A stretch of 64,000 nucleotides of DNA from NCBI RefSeq assembly GCF_026341035.1, contig NZ_JAPEOQ010000001.1, positions 2,790,001-2,854,000 of the forward strand. The letters run 5' to 3'. The notes under the pieces were generated by a model. That model was not told where the DNA came from and did not search any database. It worked only from the letters and a program-made list of their open reading frames with translations. Source of the stretch: Streptomyces sp. NBC_01016 (GTDB lineage: Bacteria; Actinomycetota; Actinomycetes; Streptomycetales; Streptomycetaceae). Shown here piece by piece: positions 7,579 to 15,594 of the stretch (its first letter is position 1; every line of letters begins with the position of its first letter). A program made the position numbers and the translations under genes.

Positions 7579-8439
7579 TCAAGCTGGCCCTGTTGAAGAG
7601 CGACTCCATTCAGCAGATCCAGCAACCTGTTCTTCCACCGGCTGGTCCAGTTGTTGTTGCCGCCGCCGCTGTTCATTCCGAAACACTTCCACTCGCTCAA
7701 CGAGGCGTGCGAGAGATTCCTGACGGTTCAGGCCCGAGTAATCTGCAATACCCAACGTCATCGCGTTGACCTCTTGTTCAATCAGGTCTGCGGTCTGCTG
7801 GAGATAGAAGCTGCGCTCACGAAATTTGAAGTATCCCATAAACCCTGCAGCAAGACCGACAGCAAGACTCAAACCAACCGTGAGCCATTGCTCAAGCGTC
7901 ATCTCTCCTGACTGCAAGGCAGCCACAGTAGTTGTGCCAAGCGACCCGACAATGATCACGGACTGAAGCCTATTGTGTATCTTTCGGTACTTGTCGCTCT
8001 CTTCTTGGTACTGCGCAATATGTGCGGCTACATCTGCTCTGTAAAGGCTCTGGCTAACCTGACTCGAAACGCTATTGCTTGCCTCTGTCCAGCGCAGGTC
8101 ATCTCTAATTCTCTCGAGTGTAGATTCTACCTCCTCAAGGGAGGGTAGGCCTCTCCGTCGAACCCACACCTTGATGAATATCGATATTCCACCAAAAGCT
8201 GCTACTAAGACGCTGCAAACAAGGATCAGCTTCTCAACGATTGGGTTGCCCCAGGCGGCCGCCGAAAGTAGCCCAGCGGAGAGGACAGCGGCCGCCACCA
8301 CAGCCAGGCAAAATCGAAACCAACGGTTCGTTCGACGGCGCGCAAGCAGTTCCGCCTCCGCCTCTGCTACCTGCCGCTTGAGGGATCTAGCCAGGCGTCT
8401 GCTGGCACCACTCTCAGCACTGATCTCTTCCGCGGACAT
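7579..8439 (-). CDS. SLATT/DUF4231-type multi-TM protein, putative effector
   Basis: A 286-residue membrane protein. The N-terminal ~40 residues are basic and helical. Two helices follow (FCLAVVAAAVLSAGLLSAAA; LILVCSVLVAAFGGISIFI), then a ~75-residue cytoplasmic helical region with SLYRADVAAHIAQYQEESDK. A second helix pair comes next (SVIIVGSLGTTTVAALQSG; LTVGLSLAVGLAAGFMGYF) and then the FKFRERSFYLQQTADLIEQE module typical of SLATT proteins. SLATT proteins are predicted pore-forming effectors in nucleotide-signalling conflict systems. The ribosome site AAGGAGGGGC precedes the ATG. It is divergent from the VWA-PP2C-kinase operon and shares its low GC, suggesting one functional unit; that link is inferred. 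Confidence 0.65.
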   Translation of the reverse strand: MSAEEISAESGASRRLARSLKRQVAEAEAELLARRRTNRWFRFCLAVVAAAVLSAGLLSAAAWGNPIVEKLILVCSVLVAAFGGISIFIKVWVRRRGLPSLEEVESTLERIRDDLRWTEASNSVSSQVSQSLYRADVAAHIAQYQEESDKYRKIHNRLQSVIIVGSLGTTTVAALQSGEMTLEQWLTVGLSLAVGLAAGFMGYFKFRERSFYLQQTADLIEQEVNAMTLGIADYSGLNRQESLARLVERVEVFRNEQRRRQQQLDQPVEEQVAGSAEWSRSSTGPA

Positions 8440-8759
8440 GCCCCTCCTTGCTCCGACCTGGCTAGCTCAGAGTGCCTTACCGCTCCGGAATATTGAATTC
8501 CACTTATGGGGTTCGAGCCGTCGGCGGGGCCAGTTTCAGGGTGACCGGTGCTACGTCCCTGGTCACAACTGCCGGCGCAATGTGGCGTTACCGACTCTCG
8601 GCGGAGCCGCAGCGCTCAGCCTTACTCCCTCGCCCCTGAGTTCAGCTCAACAGCCTGCCATACACCCGCTGTGGCACTAGGCTAGCAAGTCCTGACGGGG
8701 GGCCAGTCGGCACGGCGCAGCCTGGACTCAACCCGAATCGTAATGTCCAGGAGGCCGAG
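8440..8759. promoter_or_regulatory. 320-base divergent intergenic region
   Basis: No credible gene. This spacer separates the minus-strand SLATT gene from the plus-strand VWA operon and should contain both promoters. An AT-rich stretch around 8487-8507 (GAATATTGAATTCCACTTAT) and a TAGGCTAGC box near 8680-8688 are the most promoter-like segments. I saw no convincing operator palindrome. Confidence 0.4.
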
Positions 8760-9596
8760 ATGGCATACACCGCAGAAATTAGCCGTAGTAACCCTGCCTG
8801 CATCATTTTCCTAGTGGACCGTTCGGGGTCTATGGCGAGTGCGATTGGCGGCGATATCCCGCAGCCTAAGGCAGAGGTGGTCGCTGACGCAATTAATCGA
8901 CTTCTTTATGAGCTGACCATCAAGTGTGCCAAGGAGTCAGGCGTCCGCGATTACTTCCAGGTTTCGGTCATTGGGTACGGTGAATCGGTAGGCCCCGCCT
9001 TCAGCGGCAAACTTGCCGAACGTGACCTCATCCCCCTGTCGCTTATTGCAGACAATCCGGCAAGAGTGGATCAGCGCATCAAGAAGGTTCCTGATGGAGC
9101 GGGTGGTCTCGTGGACACTACTGCAAGCTTTCCGGTGTGGATGGAGCCGGTTGCGCACGGAGGAACACCCATGAATCGCGCGTTGCGGTACGCTAATAAT
9201 TTGGTAGCGACGTGGGTTGAAGAACACCCAGGGGGATTCCCTCCGATTGTTCTGAACCTCACAGATGGCCAGTCCACAGATGGCGACCCCGCTGAGGCAG
9301 GCAGCGGAATCTGCACCCACACTACTGCCGATGGCTCACCCCTCCTTTTCAACCTTCATGTGTCAGCTGCTGGCGGTCAGCCAGTAACGTTTCCACGATC
9401 TGACAAAGCGCTACCAAACTCGTACTCACGTCTTCTTTTTGGCATGTCGAGTCCGCTTCCAGGACATATGCGTTCTTACGCAGCATCTCTAGGACATCGA
9501 GTCAGCGATGAAACTCGCGGGTTTGTCTACAATGCAGACATTAGCGCCGTGGTTCAGTTTCTCGATATTGGTACGCGTGCAACGGATTTGCGATGA
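8760..9596 (+). CDS. VWA-domain protein, TerY/YegL-like
   Basis: A 278-residue single von Willebrand A domain. The metal-ion site is complete: DRSGS at residues 20-24, HGGTPMNRAL for the conserved Thr, and LNLTDGQSTDGDP for the downstream Asp. There is no signal peptide or TM helix, so it should be cytoplasmic. Its stop overlaps the PP2C start by four bases (ATGA). VWA, PP2C and kinase in this order form the TerY-P triad described from comparative genomics of Ter-dependent stress systems and parallel E. coli yegL-yegK-yegI. The AGGAGG at 8750-8755 sets the ATG. It is a likely scaffold or phospho-regulated adaptor. Confidence 0.85.
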   Translation: MAYTAEISRSNPACIIFLVDRSGSMASAIGGDIPQPKAEVVADAINRLLYELTIKCAKESGVRDYFQVSVIGYGESVGPAFSGKLAERDLIPLSLIADNPARVDQRIKKVPDGAGGLVDTTASFPVWMEPVAHGGTPMNRALRYANNLVATWVEEHPGGFPPIVLNLTDGQSTDGDPAEAGSGICTHTTADGSPLLFNLHVSAAGGQPVTFPRSDKALPNSYSRLLFGMSSPLPGHMRSYAASLGHRVSDETRGFVYNADISAVVQFLDIGTRATDLR

Positions 9597-10423
9597 ACTC
9601 TCTTCCCATTACGGTACAAGCTACGTTAGTTCCCAAGAAGGGGAGTAGTGAGGAAGAGTGCGAGGACTCTTTCCGCATAGACTATGCCACCTCTTTCGGA
9701 GGGCATCACCTCGGATCCGTTGCCGTAGCCATTTCCGACGGCGCAACTGAAAGTATGTTTGCGAAGAAATGGGCGAGAATGGTCAGCTGGCATGCTGTCG
9801 AAAATGCTCATTGCATTCCGGACGGCTTCGCGGGGCCAGGGGATAGTTTCCGCCATTTCATTGGGAGCGTTATGGGGCGCTGGGACAGCTGGGTTTCCAG
9901 CTACGTCAGGCAGCGTGTATCTGAGGGCCGCCCATTGCGTTGGTATGAAGAGGCAAAATTGGCGTCCGGGGCATTCGCTACGCTGCTAGCTGTGCATTTC
10001 GAAGAAGCTTCAGAAGGTTTTTGGCATGCGGCGGCTTTGGGTGATTCGTGCCTCTTCCACATTAGAAGCCAGAGTGTTATCGATAAATTTCCCGTCCAGT
10101 CCTCTGCAGATTTTGGGATCAGTCCCGAACTCTTGGGTAGTAAAGCCGATCTCGATCTCGTGTGTGAGCGCACCTATTTCGATCGAGGATCCTTCGTGCG
10201 TGGCGATGAGTTCTTTTTGATGACGGACTCTCTCGCAGCCTGGTTTGTGTCCGTCATTGAAAATGCGAATTCTGGCCAAATGGAAGAATCGCTAGAAAAG
10301 ATGAGAATATTCAGCCATGCTAAAAACAGGCCGGCATTCGAGTCTTGGATATCCTCGATGATAGACAACGGCAGACTCCGGAACGACGATATTACCCTCA
10401 TATGCATTCGCATTTCGGAGTGA
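9593..10423 (+). CDS. PP2C-like Ser/Thr phosphatase, YegK-like
   Basis: A 276-residue PP2C phosphatase. Metal-binding motifs are visible in order: ECEDSFRID (about residues 22-30), AISDGATES, GAFATLLAVHF, AALGDSCLFHI, MTDSLAAWF and the terminal NDDITLICI. The usual DG in the fourth motif is DS. It should reverse phosphorylation by the kinase encoded just downstream. It overlaps the VWA gene by four bases, and the kinase GTG follows its stop by four bases. A TTA codon (Leu12, 9626-9628) is present, rare in Streptomyces and decoded by the bldA tRNA. Its low GC contrasts with the chromosome. Confidence 0.85.
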   Translation: MNSLPITVQATLVPKKGSSEEECEDSFRIDYATSFGGHHLGSVAVAISDGATESMFAKKWARMVSWHAVENAHCIPDGFAGPGDSFRHFIGSVMGRWDSWVSSYVRQRVSEGRPLRWYEEAKLASGAFATLLAVHFEEASEGFWHAAALGDSCLFHIRSQSVIDKFPVQSSADFGISPELLGSKADLDLVCERTYFDRGSFVRGDEFFLMTDSLAAWFVSVIENANSGQMEESLEKMRIFSHAKNRPAFESWISSMIDNGRLRNDDITLICIRISE

Positions 10424-10427
10424 TCCG

Positions 10428-12608
10428 GTGACTGGCTCTCATTTCGATCCACCCAATGAGCGCGAAGCTCGAAAAATGCCTACCGGGGCTCAATACTCCA
10501 CAGCTCTGCAAAATACTCGACTTTGCTTCGAGCGGGCCGATCTTAAGGATGCCAAGCCTGTACTAAATTCTATCGGCGTACCGAAGCCTATCTCTGGGAG
10601 CTCGGCAACCGTTTTCTCGCTTATCGGCGCTGACGGGCTGCAACGTACGGCGGTTAAGTGCTTCACCAGAGAGGTGAGGGGGCAGGAACGCAGGTATGAA
10701 AAGATCAGCGAGCACCTTGCGCGAGTTGACGGAAACTCCCTTTCGCAGCCCTGGAAAATTGACTTTGAGTATATCCCTGAGGGGATCCTCGTGGAAGGCT
10801 CTCGGTACCCCATCCTCAGGATGCGATGGGTAGATGGCATACAGCTTTCGCATTGGCTAGATGCTCACTACGAGGACCAGGAAGCCGTCGCCGAGGTGGC
10901 TCGCAACTTTGCCGAGATTGTAAAAGATCTGTATCGGAATAACATGGCCCACGGAGACCTTCAGCATGGAAATCTGTTGGTGGCTCCGGATCGCACCATG
11001 AGGTTGGTGGACTATGACGGCCTGTTCGTGCCATCGCTGGCGGGACAACGAGGCACCGAAATCGGACATCGGAATTATCAGTCCCCATGCCGGACCCTCG
11101 ACGACTTCGGCCCCAATGTTGACAATTTCTCATCTTGGGTGATCTATACGGCGCTTTCCGCCGTGGCTGCGGACCCCGCGCTTTGGCCACAAATGCATGA
11201 TCCAGATGGTGACTATTTGCTGCTTGCTGAGGATGACTTCTCGGATCCGACCGGGTCGGCACGTTTTCCAGGGCTGCTGCGTCATTCAAATCCAATCGTA
11301 AGAACTTTCATGGAGCGGCTCGCGTGCTTATGCGGGGAGCGGTTTGACGAAGTACCAAGACTTGACCTGAAATCTCTCCCTGTTGAAATGGCTCCGGGTC
11401 TTCACGGTCTCGTCGATTCTCCGTCAAACCCCGATGGCAACGTTCAGCCGGGTAGGCCTGCCTGGCTCGAAACACATCTTGCGCGTGATTCTGGACAGCA
11501 AGATTTCTTTGTAGAGGGGTTCCAGGCGTGGGGGCGTAAAGAGTTCTTCCTGTGCTTGCTTGGTGCCTTCACCATCATTACCCCTGTAGTAACGCGTGGG
11601 ACTGGCTTTCTCGATCTGGGTGCTGTGATTCCTGGTATGGCGGTCCTTCTGTTGCTTTTTGCTGCCCTGTCGGTTTTGGTTCGCGCTAGGCGGCCTGAAG
11701 TAGAGGCGATTCGTAATAGTCAGAGGAGTTTGAATCAACTCATTTCTCTGGCGAAAGATGCATCGGCCGGTTATGTGCCGTTCCGCGAAGAGCTTGATCA
11801 GCTAGTCGACGAGAAGGAAACTAAGATAGAGGAGTATGCTGAAAAGAATCATGAGCTTACGGTTCAGCTGCATCGAGATTTCGCGCTCATAGAATCTGAG
11901 AGAAAACTATCGGTGTCGCAGGTAGACGAAAATCTGCGCATGGTGAGAGCCGAGAAGGAGGGCTCTGTTGCTGAGGTTCTGCGCCCCCTTCAGCAGCCCT
12001 GGGTGACGGAGAGGTTGCCGTCGTATCTGCTTAGAGAGGCTCGTATATCCGGAATCACGGCGAAGCACGTAGGTGCGCTCGCTCAACTGAACCTTCATTC
12101 GGCGGCAGACATCGTTGGAGTCCAGCGCGCTAAGAGTGGCGCGGGCGCGCTGCTCGTAACATCTGATGGGCGAACGGTAAAGGTTCGTGGGATCGGGCCG
12201 ACGAAGGCAAATGCTCTGCATGCATGGCGTCAGCGATGTGAAGAAGAGGCGCGAACCTCGTGCCCTGTGGTGCTCTCCGTAGAGCAGAATGCACAGATCG
12301 AGCGCGTGTTCAAACAGAGACTTGACGATATTCAGGGCCAAAAGGATTCGGTCGAACAAGCGATGGAGCAGAAGCGAAACACGGCGAGGCGGGATCTCAG
12401 GGCTGCTCGTACCCGCCTCGCTGACCGTCATCAGGAAGAGCTGGATATCCTGCAGGCCCAGATCGCTAAGCTGAATCTACGACTTGCAGATATTCGAGTG
12501 AACGCAGCAGAGATGCACAGATTGAATGAGGCAAGCACTCGGCTTTTGGTAGACGCGCGAAAAGTCTCATACTTTAGTTATCTTCAATTCTTGTGTATTC
12601 GACGGTGA
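10428..12608 (+). CDS. Membrane-anchored Ser/Thr kinase with HhH domain, YegI-like
   Basis: A 726-residue protein with an N-terminal kinase domain: Gly-rich PISGSSATVF (54-63), Lys77 in AVKCF, catalytic HGDLQHGN (175-182) and VDYDG (194-198) in place of DFG. Two TM helices follow (373-391 and 397-419), then a coiled coil (about 452-512), a helix-hairpin-helix segment with GITAKHVGALAQLNLHSA and KVRGIGPTKANALHAW (537-600), and a second coiled coil to about 700. Kinase plus HhH is the architecture of E. coli YegI. The HhH suggests DNA binding or DNA-damage sensing, joined to the membrane. A TTA codon (Leu301, 11328-11330) occurs. The GTG start is chosen from CGGAG eight bases upstream. Confidence 0.85.
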   Translation: MTGSHFDPPNEREARKMPTGAQYSTALQNTRLCFERADLKDAKPVLNSIGVPKPISGSSATVFSLIGADGLQRTAVKCFTREVRGQERRYEKISEHLARVDGNSLSQPWKIDFEYIPEGILVEGSRYPILRMRWVDGIQLSHWLDAHYEDQEAVAEVARNFAEIVKDLYRNNMAHGDLQHGNLLVAPDRTMRLVDYDGLFVPSLAGQRGTEIGHRNYQSPCRTLDDFGPNVDNFSSWVIYTALSAVAADPALWPQMHDPDGDYLLLAEDDFSDPTGSARFPGLLRHSNPIVRTFMERLACLCGERFDEVPRLDLKSLPVEMAPGLHGLVDSPSNPDGNVQPGRPAWLETHLARDSGQQDFFVEGFQAWGRKEFFLCLLGAFTIITPVVTRGTGFLDLGAVIPGMAVLLLLFAALSVLVRARRPEVEAIRNSQRSLNQLISLAKDASAGYVPFREELDQLVDEKETKIEEYAEKNHELTVQLHRDFALIESERKLSVSQVDENLRMVRAEKEGSVAEVLRPLQQPWVTERLPSYLLREARISGITAKHVGALAQLNLHSAADIVGVQRAKSGAGALLVTSDGRTVKVRGIGPTKANALHAWRQRCEEEARTSCPVVLSVEQNAQIERVFKQRLDDIQGQKDSVEQAMEQKRNTARRDLRAARTRLADRHQEELDILQAQIAKLNLRLADIRVNAAEMHRLNEASTRLLVDARKVSYFSYLQFLCIRR

Positions 12609-12642
12609 GTTGGCGATGAGGATACTCTTTTATCTCGGTGCC

Positions 12643-12939
12643 CTAAGACGGTTCTGGAAGGGACAGGCGGTTGCCGCGGCTTACCGATACTCGGAGCGTC
12701 GCGTGTAGGGCTCCGGCCAGGTCAGTTGCCAGGTGGCGTAGGTCGTCTGGGGCGACCTTCTTCTCTGCGAGTACATCCAGGGCGTGTTCCAACAAGTCGG
12801 TCGCCATGCCGAGCTGTACGGCCTCGGTGTTGTCGGCCAGGCGGGAGAGGTGGCTGTCTGCGTTGTCCGTGTCCAGGTAGCAGGGCTTGCCATCCGGGCT
12901 GGACCATGGGAGAAGGCGTAGTTCGTGGGGGGACGTCAT
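12643..12939 (-). CDS. Small hypothetical protein downstream of GntR
   Basis: A 98-residue soluble protein: an N-terminal segment HELRLLPWSSPDGKPCYLDT, then a helical region (ADNTEAVQLGMATDLLEHAL and DDLRHLATDLAGALHATL). Its ATG overlaps the GntR stop by four bases, so it is translationally coupled to that regulator. It resembles small conserved Streptomyces proteins found next to GntR genes. Function unknown. Confidence 0.6.
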   Translation of the reverse strand: MTSPHELRLLPWSSPDGKPCYLDTDNADSHLSRLADNTEAVQLGMATDLLEHALDVLAEKKVAPDDLRHLATDLAGALHATLRVSVSRGNRLSLPEPS

Positions 12940-13697
12940 CCTTCCCTCCTCTGTTTCTCGATCGTGGGGTGGGTGATGAAGTACGCGTCCGCCCGGTCGC
13001 CGGGCAGTGCCAGGAGGGCCGCCTCTACGACGTGGCCGGTGCTGTCGACTGCCAAGCGGCTAATGGCGAGGATCGACAGGGTTGGGCTGATGCGTAGCGT
13101 CACTGCTTCTTCTGGCGTTGGGAGCCGAGCAGTTACTCGCTCGCGGATCTCTGTCGAAGGCGGACGGTGGGCTGTCAGTCGGGCCTCGACCTCTGCGTAG
13201 GAGCACGGCGGGAAGTCGCAGGCAGTGAGCCGTGGTGCCGAGTCGCCAGGGATGTAGACGCGGGCCAGGCTGTGCGGTGACTTTCCCTCGTGGCGAATGC
13301 AGAGGAACTCGGTCAGGCGGGTGCCGGCCGGTACTTCCAGCAGGGCGAGGAGGTTTCCCTGTGCCTGGAGTTGGGTGGTGTGCACTGTGACGTGCAGTTG
13401 AGGCGTGGCTCCGGCGGTTTCGGCGCAGGTTCGGCCGCCACCGATGTACGTGATCCTGCGGAGTGGGTGGCGGACGAAGTTGCCCTTGCCGTGGATCTTC
13501 TCGATGAGGCCTTCGGCCTGGAGGAGGGCGAGAGCGCTCCGGAGCGTCGGCGTGCTGACTTGGTAGTGGGACGCCAGGCTCGTCTCGGAAGGGAGGCGGT
13601 CGCCTCCTTTGAGTCGGCCGGTCGTGATCTGGTTGTGCAGGTCGTCGGCGATGGTCTGGCGGCGGGAGAGCGCGGTCCCGGTCGCCATCTCGTTCAC
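12936..13697 (-). CDS. GntR/UTRA transcriptional regulator
   Basis: A 253-residue regulator from the GTG at 13697. The winged helix is at residues 12-75 (RQTIADDLHNQITTGRLKGG; SETSLASHYQVSTPTLRSAL). The ligand domain contains LLALLEVPAGTRLTEFLCIR and ends near HVVEAALLALPGDRADAYFI, a UTRA-type pattern. The GTG start is supported by an exact GTGA overlap with the stop of the preceding small gene and by GGAGAGG upstream. It is the middle gene of three coupled genes, so the operon probably serves one regulatory function whose target is unknown. Confidence 0.75.
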   Translation of the reverse strand: MNEMATGTALSRRQTIADDLHNQITTGRLKGGDRLPSETSLASHYQVSTPTLRSALALLQAEGLIEKIHGKGNFVRHPLRRITYIGGGRTCAETAGATPQLHVTVHTTQLQAQGNLLALLEVPAGTRLTEFLCIRHEGKSPHSLARVYIPGDSAPRLTACDFPPCSYAEVEARLTAHRPPSTEIRERVTARLPTPEEAVTLRISPTLSILAISRLAVDSTGHVVEAALLALPGDRADAYFITHPTIEKQRREG

Positions 13698-13897
13698 CGG
13701 GGCCTCTCCGACGTGCTCTCCCGGGTTGCCGTCGAGTGGCAGAGGCAGGTGCATGCCTCGTAGACCACGGGGACTCCGGGTGGAGGTGTAGCGGGGGCCG
13801 GGAGCGCGCATCCCCTGTGAGTGCCGATACGGCACGCGTTCGATCGGTAGGGAGTGGGCTCCCCCTGTGTGACACCGAGACGTCGGTGCGGTGGCAT
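13694..13897 (-). CDS. Small Cys/His-rich protein upstream of GntR
   Basis: A 67-residue protein with CRIGTHRGCALP near residue 22 and a Pro-rich stretch leading to CTCLCH near residue 48, forming a plausible single zinc site. Its stop overlaps the GTG of the GntR gene by four bases. Short proteins with a C..H..C and CxCxCH pattern are frequent in front of GntR genes in Streptomyces accessory loci. The exact start is uncertain, and a role in regulation is inferred only from coupling. Confidence 0.5.
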   Translation of the reverse strand: MPPHRRLGVTQGEPTPYRSNACRIGTHRGCALPAPATPPPGVPVVYEACTCLCHSTATRESTSERPR

Positions 13898-13953
13898 CAG
13901 GAGGCCTCCGCTGCGGTGCGGTGGTGGCTACGGTTGGACATGCCGATCAGCTC

Positions 13954-14232
13954 CTATCGCTGATGGTCAGACCCCCGGACGTCGCCCGTCGCGGGGGTTC
14001 CTTTGCGTACGGCGGCCCATAACGTGCGGCCGTTCAAGCTGTTGGCCAGGAGGCCGAACCGGTCGGCTTCCGCCACTGCTTCCAGGGACTCCTGCCATGC
14101 CTCGACAGGGAGCGAGTCCGGGACCTCCGCTTCGATCGACACGTGGCGGGCGTGCTGTTCCAGGCGCGGGCTCAGGCCGAGGGAGGTCAGGCGTGCAGCG
14201 ATGGCTTCGGCGTTCGCATCCGAAGTCGCCAC
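13954..14232 (-). CDS. Small conserved hypothetical protein
   Basis: A 92-residue acidic protein (MATSDANAEAIAARLTSLGL at the start). It reads as alternating helices and strands, with HARHVSIEAEVPDSLPVEAW and FGLLANSLNGRTLWAAVRKG. There are no TM segments or metal motifs. It is divergent from the GntR gene at 14312, so the operators at 14272-14302 may also influence it. I recognise it only as a kind of Streptomyces accessory protein. Confidence 0.5.
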   Translation of the reverse strand: MATSDANAEAIAARLTSLGLSPRLEQHARHVSIEAEVPDSLPVEAWQESLEAVAEADRFGLLANSLNGRTLWAAVRKGTPATGDVRGSDHQR

Positions 14233-14271
14233 AGCTCAACCCCCGTCACCCATCAATCACTCTCCGTAAGG

Positions 14272-14302
14272 CTAGTTAACTAGGTTAGAGCTAGTGGACT
14301 AG
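14272..14302. promoter_or_regulatory. Two CTAGTnnACTAG palindromes before GntR gene
   Basis: CTAGTTAACTAG (14272-14283) and CTAGTGGACTAG (14291-14302) are 12-bp palindromes 19 bp apart that end ten bases before the GntR ATG. Shared half-sites and their position over the expected promoter indicate autoregulation by the adjacent GntR protein. The lack of room for a leader suggests a leaderless transcript. Confidence 0.7.
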
Positions 14303-14311
14303 GTTTTCCAT

Positions 14312-15070
14312 ATGTCTGAGCAACCGCCCTATCTCCGCATCGCTGACGTGCTGCGACGTCGAGTCGCGGAGCATGAGTGGACGCCGGGCGACCGGCTTCC
14401 CTCGCGAGCCCAGATCGCCCAGGAGTGCGGCGTCGGCGAGAACGTCGTGCGCCGCGCGCAGGAACTCCTGATCTCCCAGGGGGTGTTGGAGGGGCACGCC
14501 GGATCCGGGACGTATGTCGCCGAACCTCGCCAGCGCGTTCGCGTTGTGCGGTCATCGGCGCGCGAGCAGCCCGACGGGTCTCCGTTCCGAGCAGACATGC
14601 GGGCCGTCGGCAAGCAAGGCGACTGGGAGAGTCGGACCGAGGCCAAGGTGCCGGCGCCCGCCGAGATTGCCGGGCGGCTGGGCATCGCCGAGGGTGATCT
14701 GTGTGTTCGGACCGACTACGAGTTCCTTGCTGACGGCAGGCCCGTGCAGTTGTCGACGAGCTGGGAGCCGTACGACCTCACCAGTGGCACGCTCGTCGTC
14801 CTCCCGGAAGGTGGTCCGCACGCCGGGGCGGGCGTCGTGAACCGCATGGCCGCGATTGGCGTCGTCGTCAGTCATGCCGTCGAGCAGCCGGAGCCGCGAC
14901 AGGCCACCGCCGACGAGGCGTCGCTGTTGGGAATCCAGAAGAGTGCGCTCGTCACGCACATCCGGCGCACGTACTACAGCGACCAGGGGCGGCCCGCGGA
15001 GACAGCCGACATCGTCGTGCCCGCCGCCCTCTGCGAGATCGTTTACGAGATTCCGGTCGACTCTCACTGA
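14312..15070 (+). CDS. GntR/UTRA transcriptional regulator, autoregulated
   Basis: A 252-residue regulator. The winged helix covers residues 5-70 (RIADVLRRRVAEHEWTPGDR; SRAQIAQECGVGENVVRRAQ). The UTRA-like domain runs from about 95 to 245 and includes RLGIAEGDLCVRTDYEFLAD and SALVTHIRRTYYSDQGRPAE. The ATG at 14312 is immediately downstream of two strong palindromes and has no Shine-Dalgarno sequence, consistent with leaderless translation. It faces away from the 92-residue gene. No metabolic partner is adjacent, so its effector is unknown. Confidence 0.75.
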   Translation: MSEQPPYLRIADVLRRRVAEHEWTPGDRLPSRAQIAQECGVGENVVRRAQELLISQGVLEGHAGSGTYVAEPRQRVRVVRSSAREQPDGSPFRADMRAVGKQGDWESRTEAKVPAPAEIAGRLGIAEGDLCVRTDYEFLADGRPVQLSTSWEPYDLTSGTLVVLPEGGPHAGAGVVNRMAAIGVVVSHAVEQPEPRQATADEASLLGIQKSALVTHIRRTYYSDQGRPAETADIVVPAALCEIVYEIPVDSH

Positions 15071-15249
15071 GGTGCGCATGGCGCAGGCGCGGCTGAGCGC
15101 GGCAAGGTTCGAGGCGGAACGCGGGGTGGATGCGTGCTCCCCAGGAAGAGACCGGGGCAGCGCGGTGGCAAGCGAGGAACGGGAGCGGTCTCCCGCCGTC
15201 GGTGTAGGGCCCTTGCGGTTCGGGACGACGGGGCAGAGGGGCCGCGGTG

Positions 15250-15594
15250 TCAGGCCCGGAGAAGGTCGAATCCGTCGGACAGGTCCAGATGGAACGGTGG
15301 GCCGGGGCGTATCGGATCCCAGCCCTGGGTGAGGGCCAATGTGATGGCGGCCCTCACGTCGCTGGGGAGGACGGCAGCACTCGGCGCTCCGAACCATTTG
15401 CTGGCGTGAGGCTGGTTCGTGGTGACGACGAGGGTCGTGCCGGGGGCGTCTGCGTGCTGCACTGCGTACGTGCACGGCCTGGCGCAGAGGGCCTGGTCGT
15501 ACGTCGGCCGGCCTCGCAGGCGCCAGCGGTAAGTCGTGCCGTCGACGACGATGCGTCGCGAGCCCTTGCGGTTGAGTGCCACAGTGTCCCCCAT
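15250..15594 (-). CDS. Conserved hypothetical protein at accessory-region edge
   Basis: A 114-residue protein from the ATG at 15594 (MGDTVALNRKGSRRIVVDGT). It contains YRWRLRGRPTYDQALC, LVVTTNQPHASKWFG and a tail VLPSDVRAAITLALTQGWDP. It is predicted as mixed beta/alpha and soluble. Similar proteins are common in Streptomyces and sit in accessory loci. Function not recognised. It is the last gene before the conserved rlmN. Confidence 0.5.
   Translation of the reverse strand: MGDTVALNRKGSRRIVVDGTTYRWRLRGRPTYDQALCARPCTYAVQHADAPGTTLVVTTNQPHASKWFGAPSAAVLPSDVRAAITLALTQGWDPIRPGPPFHLDLSDGFDLLRA

Noticed and set aside
8505..8530. Possible tRNA fragment (GGTTCGAGCC) marking an att site
   Set aside because: Only a T-loop-like decamer is present. 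There is no acceptor stem, anticodon arm or CCA context, so it does not support a tRNA or att call.
7579..12608. Classical tellurite-resistance (TerB-C-D-Z) cluster
   Set aside because: Only the TerY-P triad is present. No TerD/TerZ-type calcium-binding domain or TerC membrane protein is seen in the window.
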